This document shows, one piece after another, positions 23,600-34,275 of a DNA stretch of 64,000 nt. The DNA lies in NCBI RefSeq assembly GCF_030867095.1, contig NC_081829.1:50217036-50281035 (forward strand), written 5' to 3'. Position numbers and translations under genes: made by a program. Below the pieces are notes generated by a model that worked only from the letters and a program-made list of their open reading frames with translations, searched no databases and was not told where the DNA came from. The number at the start of each line of letters is the position of its first letter. The stretch's first letter is position 1. Source of the DNA: Alligator mississippiensis (lineage: Eukaryota > Chordata > Crocodylia > Alligatoridae).

Positions 23600-24133
23600 T
23601 AGTGGTTCTCGGCCTTTTTTGACTCAAGTTACAGTACCCCTTGTTAGACTGAAGACACCCCTCAGAAATGCCAGCTCTTAGTTTTAGGGGTGTAGGTTGT
23701 AGCTGTGTTGGTTTAAGGATATAGGCAGACAAGGTTCTTTGGGTGAATCTGATTGATATCTTTTATTAGACCAACTTAAATAGTTGGAAAAAGTTTTCTT
23801 AGGAAACTTTCTAAGAATTTTTTTTTTCCAACTATTTAAGCTGGCCTAATAAAAGATATCAGATTCACTCAAAGAACCGTCTGAGCTCTTAGTTTTCACT
23901 CTTTTTTTAATACACAAAAACAGAGCATTTTTTCTGTTTCAGTGAACTCAGAAAGATCACAACAGGCTACACTGTTTTTAACACTATACATTTCTGTTTT
24001 AAATCACTGGGTTTATCTTGTGAATCATGTTTGCACACTTAACAGCGCTAACATTGTGCAGCACCCTGGAGGCATCCTTGAAAGGGTCTCAAGAAACTCT
24101 CAGCTGTCGTGGCACCCTGGTTGAGAATCACTG
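23600..24133. mobile_element. hAT-type element split by a Penelope tail pair
   Basis: Terminal inverted repeats TAGTGGTTCTCGGCC (left) and GGTTGAGAATCACTG (right). It is the same family as 17952-20408 in reverse orientation. The flanking 8-mers (GTTTAGAA, GGCTAGAG) are only weakly alike, suggesting age. A 198-bp retroelement insertion (23686-23883) interrupts it. Confidence 0.7.
23686..23883. mobile_element. Inverted pair of Penelope-like tails
   Basis: Two tail copies are arranged head to head. The minus-oriented one reads AAGGTTCTTTGGGTGAATC ... TTATTAGACCAAC, and the plus-oriented one GGCCTAATAAAAGATATC ... CACTCAAAGAACC. The pair forms a foldback of about 75-bp arms meeting near 23806. 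An exact 13-bp target duplication AGCTCTTAGTTTT flanks the unit (23673-23685 and 23884-23896), so the pair was inserted as one piece. Confidence 0.75.
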
Positions 24134-25971
24134 GGCTAGAGAACTACAATCCACTAATTCCTAAGCAATCATTAACCTTTGCCAAAAGCCCAGTATGCTG
24201 CCTTCTGTATGTCTCATAACTACTATGTTCATAGATGCAAAAGTGGCAACTGTCTGCCTGAAAAGGATATCAAGGGCAAATTACCTTTCATTATCAAATT
24301 ATCAAAATTAAGTTAAAATATCATAACTGACAACTACTTTAAGCATAGAATTAAAGTGATATTTTGAGTTTACAAAAAATATCATGATAAGATGGTCATA
24401 GTCAACTTACTTAAAAAAAAAAAAAAGTAAGGTTTTTTACTACTACCAAAACATTTGGAGCTTGTACATAAAAGGATGTAATTGTCAACTTAATCTTTTC
24501 TCTTTTCTAGTAGAAAAAGTCATCTGGTTATCTTTTATGTGAATTAAGGCATTGGGGAATTTTGTACAGCTTCATCACTTTTCTTATGATCTAAACAAAT
24601 TACTAGTCATCCTGTTATTCTGTGTTGTCTCAAACATTTTGTGAAATAAAGCATAGTCTTCATAATAAGAGAAATTATACTTAATTGCCATCTGCCTTTA
24701 CCTTTTAAAAATGTCTCTTTAAATGTAAATGCAGCTTTCCGATAGGGGCATTGTTTCCATAGCAACAAAGGCAAAAAATAAATCAATACCTTTATAAATA
24801 ATTCTTTTGTTTAAAAAAATTTTTTTTTCCTCTTATTTTGTATAAAATGTAAGATACAATTTATAGAAATAGCAAATGCACATAGACCTAATGGTAAATA
24901 ATATACTACTAATGATCATCTTGGGGGGGGCGGGGAGGTCTTAATGAGATTATAAATGCTTGATTGCTTATACTGTAAACCTTGCAGTAAGGAATGATAT
25001 TGTATATCAGTTTAATGAAGGGGATGTTGATGAAAGCGCCCTTCTCATGAGTTGTTCTAGTGGGAAACTCCAGTAGACTTCAGTGGAGCACTGTGCTGGC
25101 AGAGAACTAGAATCAGAGCCTAATATGTTTAATCTTTCCAGTCTTGAAAGTGTCACTGTTTGAGTCAGCATTGTACGCTGCAGACATTTGTTATTTGAGG
25201 GAGCATAAAGAACAATTCAGAATTCTGCCTTCTTCACATGCACGTTTTTAGAAGAATCCCATTGAGGTAAACCTATTTTAAGAACTGGATTTGCAGGCAG
25301 TACTGTGTATGTGAAATGGCAGCCGACAAAATACTGTCTCCTCTTTTGCATAGGTTACCTCTTGCATTCTGAGTCACCAGTTACATTAACCTTTTATTCA
25401 GTAAGTGGTTCTCTCTCTTGAGCCTAAAGTCCCTAAACATGGATCTTGAGAGTAACAATCATCACAGAGACTAGCAGTGTGGATTTTTCTGGCTTTCACT
25501 CTCCTAAAGTAAGAAATGTTAAGCCTGCCAGGGAAATAAAATGAGAACTTGTAGTATTCAGTTTCTATTAATGCTGACTAGTTTTGTGTGCATTTCTTTA
25601 AATTTCCACTTTCAGATGTACTAACTCTAGGCACCTGGGTCTGTCTTCACGGATTGTTTTTGAAGGTTGTTCTTATATAGTGGTGAAGTTGGCACTGCTG
25701 GGACTGGGAAAAAGGCAGGCACAGCAGTCTGACACTTGCTGGAAAAACAGAAAACCATTTTTGTCTTTTTTATAGCAACTTCTGCCATAGCACTGTTCAG
25801 TTTCAAGTTAATACAAGCAGAGCTCCTTTAAAAGGCAACGTAAGAAATGGAACAGTTTGATGTTAGCAGTTTTACAATCTTCATTCCTTCATACAGGAAC
25901 TATTCATCTGTATCTTGAACAGGACTATGTATGTTGTTAACACTTCATATTGTATTCATGTAACAGGTCAG
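24134..25971. other. Intergenic stretch, AT-rich, candidate conserved non-coding DNA
   Basis: This is one of the longest spacer stretches in which no repeat is recognised. It contains A- and T-runs and an RFX X-box-like site at 24753-24766. No coding exon was found. Confidence 0.4.
24753..24766. promoter_or_regulatory. RFX X-box-like palindrome
   Basis: GTTTCCATAGCAAC matches the RFX-dimer consensus GTTNCCATGGNAAC at all but one core position. It overlaps AACAAAGG (24764-24771), a SOX/TCF-type word. It lies in apparently unique intergenic DNA. Function is unproven. Confidence 0.35.
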
Positions 25972-26667
25972 TAGGTCTGTGCAAAGCAGCTAATATTCGC
26001 TTCGGATTCGGCTGATTCAGGGGACACCGATTCAATTCGGTGATTCAAATCACTGTCCCAAATCGATTTGGCGAAATCTGATTCGAAGATTTGGCTGCTG
26101 CCACTGCACCGCCCCACGTTGCATGGGGTGGCTCTGCACAAGTTCACCCAACCCCCACTTGCTTCCCCAGCCCCCCGGCAGCCCGGGCGGGGCACCTGTG
26201 GAGGGGCTGGGGGAGCGAAGGAGGCTTGGGGGGCTTGTGGCAGAGCCCCCCCATGCAGAGTGGGGCAGTGGGGATCGCCCCTCCCACCCAGCAGCACCCA
26301 GTGAGTACCAGGGCTTTTCTTTAAAGGGCCAGGAGCTGGGACAGGTAGAGCAGCCATCTGGGGGGGCTGGGGGAGTGGGCAGGGGTCAAAGGGGCTGGCA
26401 GGGGTCCCCCCATGGTCCCCTCTCCCCTGCTTCAGCCCCCCCTCCTAGTACTTACCAGCTCCAAGTCTGGCTGCAGTTCCCTGCTGCAGCCACCAGAGAC
26501 TGCCCAAATCATCAAAGCTCTCTGAATCTTTTCTGAAGAGTCAGAGAGCTTTGAATCAATTTGGACATTTTAATTGGTCCCGATTTGATTCAGATTCAGA
26601 GATTCAGCCACCGAATCGAGCCGAATCTCCTCCAAATTGAATCACTACCCAAAGCTTTGCACAACCG
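25972..26667. mobile_element. DNA transposon with GCTGTGCAAA-type termini, copy 1
   Basis: Ends TAGGTCTGTGCAAAGC (left) and GCTTTGCACAACCGGA (right) are inverted repeats. Subterminal regions are dense in GATTC/GAATC words in both orientations (ATTCAATTCGGTGATTC, GAATCGAGCCGAATC), and the middle is GC-rich. CACTGTCCCAAATCG is shared in form with the element at 56576-57598. No TSD was resolved and no transposase is visible. Confidence 0.65.
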
Positions 26668-28006
26668 GACAATCCAGTATGTTTAAATGTGCCAAAGTAC
26701 AGTCTTCATAGAGTCTTTATCTTCAAGGTGTAAATTGGACATCTGGCTAGTTGTGGGGCTACACTATGTTACTATCTGCCAGCTTCTGACTGATGTCTAT
26801 GGAACATAATGATAGAGTTTATTCAACTTACTTTGAACAGCAGGGTCTATATCAAGCAACAGTATAAGCAAGTTTGTTATGCTGCGTGATCAAAACTGAA
26901 TGAGCTCTGATGGAAATATGTTGTCCAGTTACAGAAAGAATAGGGTTTATGCATGTTTTGGGGCAGTAGCTAATGCTACTGTTGTGTGTGTTGCAACTCT
27001 TTTATAGCTAGAGGATTTTAGGCTTATATGGTGTGATTGTTTGACTAAACTCTGTGAACCAGAAAACATTCATCCTGGCTTCTGTGGACTGAGCCAAGGC
27101 AACTCTATTTGCCCAGCAGGCAAAGAAACTCCAAAATGGACAAAATATATTTCCAAACAGACTGTGTCCTGGGGCTTGCCAATAAATTCTTAATGCCTTC
27201 TCCCCCTTCTTTGCTATAAAGCCATTACTGATTTCTCCTTGTAGCCTAACAATGTTAATTGTTGGACCTTACGACCGAATATCAGCTTGGACCTTACGAC
27301 CAAATATATGATACAGAGGGCTTTGAGTAGGGGAGACCAACAATAAGCACATTATTGTGGAAATTGTATAGAAAAATGCTGGTTCTGCCCACTTCAAAAA
27401 GGCTGGAATTGGGATAAAACTAAATGTACATAGTAGATGCTATTCTGTAACATCTGCCTAACTTTCATTTTTGAACTGGAAATGGCTGGAAGGAAGAGAA
27501 TTCAGAATATTAGATATTCTTTCCCATCAATCCACAGATTCTGATTGATTTAACTGATTCCCACTGTGAGGAGTTTCACATGCTCAAGAAAGAGATTTTG
27601 TATCTTTTTTTCATTCTAAAAAAAGCAAACAGATGAGGCTCAATGGTACATCTGGCCAGAAATGATACAATCCTAAATATCCAGGCAAGAAGGAAGCAGA
27701 ATTATAGTGCTAGCTGCAGGGTTTAATAAAAGGGGAAATTATGGCATATGAGTAGTATTGGGGTATGTTATAAACCTGATTCTAGAGTGTTTTAAGACAG
27801 GAAGTCATGACAACGTTCTAAGAGTGCTGTGGCTGATGTAATAGTCTAGTCTATTGGCTAGGGTCAGGGGAGAAAACAGAGGCCTGTCTGGGTGTCAGTG
27901 AGCACCTCTGTGAGCAGGGGAGGGGAAACTTGCTAACACAGGATACTTCTTTCTTAGTCACCAATTATTGGCTGGTTGCATGAGGTCTCTCTCTCATACA
28001 CTATAA
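26668..28006. other. Intergenic stretch, AT-rich
   Basis: Mostly unassigned. TTGGACCTTACGACC occurs twice, 27263-27309, separated by about 26 bp. No gene is supported. Confidence 0.4.
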
Positions 28007-28262
28007 CAGTGGTTACCAACCAGTCTATCTCGATTGACTAGTTGATCCTGGAGCCTTTGACAGTGGATCTCAGTCTGTCAGAGGCTCCACAATCAGAGCA
28101 GCAGGATGCACGTGGAACGGCTGGGCCACACCCCCTGCCACCTGGGCTGGGTGAGTGAGCAGCTTATCTGGGAGGTAGAAGGGAGGTGGGCTAGGGACCA
28201 GGGCAGGGCGCAGTAGATCCTGGGGTGCCAAGAAATGATCTTCATCATAAAAAGATTGGAGG
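28007..28262. mobile_element. hAT-type MITE (256 bp) with exact TSD
   Basis: Begins CAGTGGTTACCAACCAG and ends AAAAAGATTGGAGG, an imperfect inverted repeat, and is flanked by the exact 8-mer CACTATAA (27999-28006 and 28263-28270). Confidence 0.75.
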
Positions 28263-28400
28263 CACTATAAGCTGCTTGATTTCATTTTCAAGAAAATTCC
28301 CTGCCCCCTCCACACAGCTAACAGTGGTGACCAGTATCCTTTCAATTGTTTTCTTCTCCTTCCTCACGTGCATTTGTGGCCTCTTATCTTATATTTGGAG

Positions 28401-29649
28401 CAGTGGTCTCCAGCCTTTTTAATTAGGAGATCACTTTTTGAATTAAAAAGCAACCCAGGGTCTACCCCATTCCCCTCCCCCATGGAGGGGGTCAGTCTGT
28501 GGGAAGGGAAGGGGGGGCTGCAGATCAAGGTAATGGGAGAAAAAATGATTTGGGGGCACCCCCCCACCTGGTAAGCCTGTGGGGGGAGGGGTAGGGGGAG
28601 GGGAAAGGGCTGTTTGAAGGGGCAGATTGAGGCCCTAGCAGTGAGGGAGGGAATGAGGCAGGAGCAGGGGGGCTGGGGTGAGTAGGGCCCCAGCTGGGCT
28701 GGGTGGTGGGACAAGAGGAGGGCCAGGGGGCTCAATTCATCCCAGGCCCTGCTCCTGCCTGTGCCCCACTCCTTCCCTCACTGCTGCTGCCTCAATCGAG
28801 GGAGGGAGTGGGGCTGGGGCAGGGGCAGACCCTGCACAGCTGGGGTGGGACATGTGATGGAGCCATGAGCAGCTTGTCCCGGGGGTACCCAACACAAGGA
28901 GGGGGTGGCAGCTCCCGCCACTGCACACATGCTGGGAGGGCATGGGGGCTGTTTGCCCCAGATCTGTGCACAGGGGAGGGTGGGCTACTGCTGCAGGCTG
29001 GGGTCACACCAGGCTGTTCCCGGCAGGGGGACTGGGCTGCGCTGCGCTTAGTGCTGGCAGTGCTGGGAGGCAGGTCGGGGAGCTACAGCAAATTTTTGAG
29101 TGGCCGCAGCCTCCCTCATAGGCCTGCACCCAACCCCCCAACTGGGAAGAGCCCAGCACCACCCTGTCCCCAGCCTGCAGCAGCAGCCTGCCCTGCCCTG
29201 CCCTGTGCACAGACTGGGGGCACATGCCCCCTCATGCCCTCCCAGGGTAGCTTCAGTGAGGCTCAGGGTGCAAAGCCCAGCATGCAGCGGCAGCCACCTC
29301 TGCGTTGCGCACAGGTCAGGGGGATGCTCCCCAGGCCTCCGCCAGGATGTATGCACCCGCGGGAGCTCCCCCTGTCCCCCCCCCCGATGACCAGGGCTCA
29401 ATCCTCCCACCACCTGGCCTGGCTGGGGCCCCACTCACCTTAACTCCTGCTCCTGCCTGTGCCACACTCCTCCCTCACCGCTGGGGCCTTGATCTGACCC
29501 TCTCCCCATCCAAACCCCACATACTGACTTGCTGGGCTGGTGGGAGGGCGCGCATACACACACGCACTCAGCCTCCCCCAGCCTCAGATGGACTGCAAGA
29601 GGCTCTGCGATCAAGCAGCCAATCGCGATCGACTGGTTGGTGACCACTG
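28401..29649. mobile_element. hAT-type DNA transposon (1249 bp, non-autonomous)
   Basis: Inverted termini CAGTGGTCTCCAGCC (left) and GGTTGGTGACCACTG (right), flanked by ATTTGGAG (28393-28400) and ATTTAGAG (29650-29657), 7 of 8 matching. The interior is very GC-rich; a 246-codon open frame at 28703-29443 has no recognisable domain and frames are open on both strands, so it is treated as non-coding. Part of the interior resembles 55430-55960. Confidence 0.85.
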
Positions 29650-29689
29650 ATTTAGAGCCTGCTTTGGAGCAGGGATTATTTTAGCGTGG

Positions 29690-30672
29690 TAATACAGTCC
29701 CTACCCAAGTGAGATTTGAGGTCTATGACAAACTCCCAAGTGTTACATAGGAGAAACCAAACAAGAACTGCAGAACTGCAAACCAGAATGAAGAACTGCA
29801 AACCAGAATGAACGCATACTGGAAATCCATCAAAGACAAAAATATCCAATACCTGCAGGTGCCCACTTCTCACAAGACAACCACTCCCTCTCCAATCTTT
29901 CAATTCTAATCCTCAAAGGGAATTTACAAAACAACTTTTGTAGACTAGCTTACCAACTTCACTTCATAAATTTACTGGATACAAAGATCATGGCCTTAAT
30001 ATAGACAGTGGATTTATGATACATTACAACCTGCCTGAAATGTGACACACCAGATACCTACCTTTCTTTAGCTGACCACTTGCATTCTTTTACACTTTTC
30101 CTTCCCTTCCCCTGCCCTTATCTCTACCCTTTGTCTTCCAAACTTCTGCTCATTTGCCTCTTCACAGACTTCTTGGTTACTTTAGCTTATTGGTTCCCAA
30201 CCTCAGGGAGCGACCTAAATGGGGGGGGGGGGGGGGGCAGCTCCTCAGTAGGGTCATGAAGGGCCCACACACATATACACACTCACACGCGTGGCCCAGA
30301 AGTGGTGGATGGGCAAGGCAGGGCCACCATGCACAAAGAGGGCAATAGCAGCTCCCCCACTCCAGCGCCATGGCTGCTGCCGTGCTCTGCTCTCAGCATC
30401 CCCCACCAAACTGGGTCGGGATGTCCTGTTGGTGGCCAATTTAGGGTTGCAGTAAAAAAAAGGTTGGGAACTACTACTTTAGCTTCTTTTCTACCTTGGA
30501 GAACTCTAACAGCAGAGTCTCCCAACGCCTGACGAAGGATGTTTGTGTCCAAAAGCTCGCTAAGAGCATTTTTCCCCAACTATTTAGTTGATCTAATAAA
30601 AGATATCACACCTACCTAAAGAACCTTGCCTGCTTCTGTCCTTAGACCAACACGGCTACAACCAACAACCCT
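29690..30672 (+). mobile_element. Penelope-like element 3' end with GIY-YIG remnant
   Basis: At 29738-29758 the plus strand encodes KCYIGET, the core of a GIY-YIG endonuclease as found at the C terminus of Penelope-like reverse transcriptases; further collinear words follow (RMN, SIKDKN, then a region for ISNFSILILKGNL-like sequence). A 20-bp tandem duplication occurs at 29772-29811. The tail begins with CTGACGA (30529-30535) and ends GACCAACACGGCTACAACC. A hAT MITE (30188-30476) has inserted between coding remnant and tail. The element is 5'-truncated and decayed. Confidence 0.6.
30188..30476. mobile_element. hAT-type MITE (289 bp) with exact TSD, nested
   Basis: Termini TATTGGTTCCCAACCTC and AGGTTGGGAACTACTA are inverted repeats, flanked by the exact 8-mer CTTTAGCT (30180-30187 and 30477-30484). 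It lies inside the Penelope-like element. A run of 17 G occurs at 30221-30237. Confidence 0.88.
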
Positions 30673-30683
30673 ACAATAATCCA

Positions 30684-30800
30684 GACTCCCCCTATGCCTG
30701 AAGAAGGGTGCTTGTGCCTGAAAGCTTGCACAGAACATGTTTTCCTACTATTTAGTTGTTCTAATAAGAGATCTCACATCTACCCAAAGAATCTTGCCTG
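30684..30800 (+). mobile_element. Penelope-like tail-only insertion (117 bp)
   Basis: Consists only of the family tail: GCCTGAAGAAGGGTGC, CTGAAAGCTTGC, TTGTTCTAATAAGAGAT and AAGAATCTTGCCTG. Exact 11-bp direct repeats ACAATAATCCA flank it (30673-30683 and 30801-30811), showing insertion of this short piece on its own, just downstream of another tail. Confidence 0.75.
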
Positions 30801-30889
30801 ACAATAATCCAAGTGACCCATCCCAGGCCCCCGCGTTGTTTCAGGTCAAGACTAAAGTGACTCCTGTACCAGGAGACGGGGAAGAAAGG

Positions 30890-31760
30890 AACCCCAAGGC
30901 TGCCGGCTCCAAGCCTGCAGGGGCTGTTTGTGTCCCCGGCGGCCAGTCCCCTTGGTTCTGCAACTCGAGCTGTTCCCTGAACAGGGACAGCGCGGAAGGA
31001 CTCCCTCAGCCAGGCGCCATGTCCACTCCTTCGCCACAGGGCGAGAGGCCGGCCAGGCGGGGGGGGGGGTGGGGGTGCTGAGGGCTGTTCGGCCAGGTGC
31101 TGCGCAGCGAGGTTCTCCCCAACAGCTGTTCGCAAGCCCGACCTAGCGGACACGCACGAACAAAACCACCACTGTCCACCACCAAACTTGAGCGGGCCTT
31201 CTGCGCCTGCGCGGGCGGAAGCAGCCAATCAGTAGGGGGGGCGTGGTGTACGGTCACAAAGAGGCTGCGGTGGGGTGGGGTTCCTGGTGCGGCGGTGAGA
31301 TGGTGTCGTGGGTCATCTCACGCGTTGTCGTGTAAGTGGGGGAGGGGCGTGTGGTGCTCGGGCTCGGAGCGGAGCCGTCGTAGGTTTCTCTGAGCTCGGC
31401 TGGGGTCGGCGGCTCCGCTCAGTTTCTGCTGTCGGGCGGGTGCCGCGCGCTGGGGCTGGACCGGACCTTTTTGGGCCTCAACCTGTGATTCCACGTGACC
31501 CGCTTGGTTCCTGCCTTTTGCTACGCGGCTCCATTCAAAAGAGCGGGTGCGTCCCGGAGCTGGGGCCGTGCGCAGCGGGCGGTGACTGTGCGGCTTGCGA
31601 CAGCCCCTGGTCGGGGGTCTCTCCGTGGGCGCGGTCGCTACAAGGCGGAGAGCAGCGTCCCGGGCTCCGCCCGCACGAGTCGGAAGAAGGTCGGAGCCGT
31701 GGGTGCGGCTGTGCGGCCCTCCCAACGCTCGGGGTCCTGAGCCCCCGCCGACGCTTCAGT
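30890..31760 (+). promoter_or_regulatory. CpG island and promoter of REEP3
   Basis: A GC- and CpG-rich block surrounds REEP3 exon 1. In the 100 bp before the ATG are an NRF1-like TGCGCCTGCGC (31202-31212), an ETS-type CGGAAG (31216-31221), a CCAAT box (31225-31229) and a G-rich KLF/SP-type GGGGGGGCGTGG (31235-31246). This cluster, without a TATA box, is typical of broad housekeeping promoters, and transcription probably starts between about 31230 and 31290. The island continues into the first intron to about 31760. Confidence 0.8.
31300..31331 (+). CDS. REEP3: REEP3 exon 1 (first coding exon, partial gene)
   Basis: ATG at 31300 opens ten full codons, MVSWVISRVV, plus two bases of an eleventh codon, then a perfect donor GTAAGT at 31332-31337. 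Human REEP3 begins MVSWMISRAVV, and the first-exon length with the split valine codon fits. REEP3 is a DP1/TB2/Yop1-family endoplasmic reticulum membrane protein with hairpin membrane segments; with REEP4 it clears ER from metaphase chromosomes. Only the cytosolic N terminus is encoded here; the hairpins lie in later exons. The exon sits in its own CpG island and points away from JMJD1C, matching the mammalian order. I did not find exon 2 (expected to encode a VFGMLYPAYYSYKAV-like stretch) in the remaining 32.7 kb, implying a long first intron. Confidence 0.9.
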
Positions 31761-34233
31761 CCCCAATTGCGGAGCCCACTTGGGTTACTTGGCCTTCCTT
31801 CCTCTGACCCGCCCGTGTGCTGCAAGCCTGCTGAGGCTGGACCTGCAGGGCCCGGCGGGCAGCAGGGGATGGGTAGATACGGTGCTGTAGCACAAAGTTT
31901 GGCACTCGGGGCTAAGCCCTCAGTGGCAGCCCATCCTTGCCCAACGCACAGATGCAGGAGTGCACGTGGGGAGCTGCCCTCCCTTGTTCCTTTCCCCCCA
32001 GCCCCTGCCCCCCCCCCCCAGATGCTGTTCACAGCTCCCTGGTTGGGCAGCACCTGTTGGCACCCAAGGTGGTCTCCTTGTTGTCCCTCCCCCCTCCTCC
32101 CCCAGTGCCGCCGCCGCTATGGCACTGGAAGGGTGCATGTGTACAGCATGGAGCCTCTTTCATTCATGGCATGCATGGGTGGCACTGAATGGGCTCATCC
32201 CCTCCAGGGTGAGGCCTCTTCATATTTTCTCACATCCATGTTTCCTCTAATGGTTGTCCTGAGTGAAGTCCTTTCCCTTTCAGATGCTGGTCACGTTCCA
32301 ATGCCAACAACTTGCAGTAGCAAATATTGAAGTTGTGGGCTTTGCTCTTAGGGAACCACGCTCCCCCCTACCTCATCAGGCGTGTTTCTCTGGTGTTGCT
32401 TTGTCCCTCTGTTAGGAGTTTAGAAGTTGTCCCTCCAATTTTTAAGCTTTATTTGCAGAGCATCAGGCTTTTCATTAGATGATCAAGCTGGAGAAGAAAA
32501 ACCTTTAGCCACTTGCTTGCTTGGAGTGAAAGCTGTAGACAGAGGTTAGTCAATATTTTTCATTGCTGATGGCTAAGGAGCAGTCAGTACAAGCTTCTCT
32601 GTTTATCTGCAGTGGAAACATGTAAAAACCCTGATCTCTCTGTCCAAAGCATAGCTGCTGCTGGTGCTGCTGTCATCTGCTTCCACTTACTGCAGTTGTG
32701 ACAAAAGGGTTTAGGCAGAAGCTTTAGTGTGAACCATTTAATGTTGGAATTACACCTGGGGCGAGGGTAAAAGATGAGTCAGCCATCTGTGGCAGCCTAT
32801 TGTGGTATTAAAAATACAAAAGTAAAATTATTGTTGGAGCGTTTCAGTTTCTAATGATCATGTTCATATACAGAGCTGAGTGTACATTTACTCAAAATGA
32901 CTGAGTAAATGTGGTAATTGGCACTTCTTATATGAATAAGTTTATAGGTATAAACTAATTCTTGCATCACTCTTATGAAACAAGCAACTACTTGTCCTGT
33001 TTTGCATATCCCTGTTTTAGGAGGAGACAGTAGAGACAGTAAAGTATTAGGGAGTGGAACTTAACTTATTCTCCAGTTACTGTATATAAATTGTAATAGT
33101 CTCATTTGTACTCTGAGTTATCCCAATTACACCAGACACATTGAGGGGAGAAGCTGTCAGAGCTGTTTGTTAGAAGTTTTGAAAATGATGGTAGTTAGTC
33201 CATTTCTGGGCTGCTAATATCACAGCTTTTGCAGCCTGGGAAGAGAGCTCCTGAAGTATGCAGCAGCCTTGACACTGGCTATATTAGAAGCTATGAAAAA
33301 GTGATGAGAGCTAGTTGAATTCGGGGCTAATGAGACCAAATAACTAACAGTACTGTGTACCTAATGAACCCTGTTTACCCTAAGTTGAGGTAAGAGCATG
33401 CTCTGAATGAGTACTGTGCCTTTTCCTCTTCTCTTTGGCTCCCCACTTCCTCCCCTAAGGTATACAGTATCCTATAGATAAAATATTGTGCTCCAGCTGC
33501 TTGACATCTTGTAACAGGGCTTGAACTGTTTTCAGTAGTTCAAGGAGTGAATGTCCCTGTTCCCGCTTCTCCCCTTCATCCTGTCATTTGATTTGAATAC
33601 CCCTCCATGAAACCCCTTCGCTTAGCTGTATAAATGCTTCATTATGCCTGGTATCCATCTGTATAATATTGATCCCATTTTTATACCTCAGCCTATTGCA
33701 GTGATGCTGCACACTAAGATAAATGAAAATTCAAATATCGGTATTGGTCTGAATGTAATGATGCACAAATGTTAGTCTGAACTTTTCTGGTAATAGTTGT
33801 AAGCTAAGTCTACAGCAGAGATCTACTTGTTGTTTTATAATAGTCAGAGACTCTACCAATTGTATCCAGCCTTTTGAATCAAAATCTGTTTACTTCTGTA
33901 GATACTGCTTTCATATGTCTTCCTTCAGGGGTTTAAAAGGCTCTCTTATGGAAATAAAGAATCACCTTGTTTGTAGAATCTAACCAATTGTGCTTATAAC
34001 TGTGGAGAACAATAGATTGTTAAAATGTAAATTCTCTCATAGAAAATGTGCCAGCTAGCTGTTAGTCACAGCCTGGTATGGATGATATCAGATTATTCTG
34101 TAGTAATATTTTTGACATTAACAAAGAAAAGAAGTGTCCTAGATAAAACAGAAATGCATCATATTTTTTTGCTTTTTAAAGCAGACTAACAGATTTTTTA
34201 ATCTGTTTAAAATTGTTTTTTCTTATCCTGTTT

Positions 34234-34235
<2 letters not shown>
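31332..34235 (+). other. REEP3 intron 1, proximal mostly unique part
   Basis: After the island this stretch is balanced to AT-rich, without recognisable transposon ends from about 32300 to 34200. A long reading frame at 31308-32330 overlaps exon 1 and the donor in another frame and is a by-product of GC-rich sequence. First-intron sequence near a CpG island often carries enhancers, but no motif cluster stands out by eye. Confidence 0.5.

Positions 34236-34271
<36 letters not shown>
34236..34271. repeat. 36-base T homopolymer
   Basis: Uninterrupted T-run in REEP3 intron 1, followed by a C-run at about 34312-34322. Length may be affected by assembly. Confidence 0.9.

Positions 34272-34275
<4 letters not shown>

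Noticed and set aside
28703-29443. 246-codon plus-strand frame
   Set aside because: It lies inside a hAT-type element with TSD, has open frames on the opposite strand as well, and no transposase motif.
31308-32330. 340-codon plus-strand frame at the REEP3 island
   Set aside because: It overlaps REEP3 exon 1 in another frame, crosses the donor and shows no domain; long open frames are expected in CpG-rich DNA with few stop codons.
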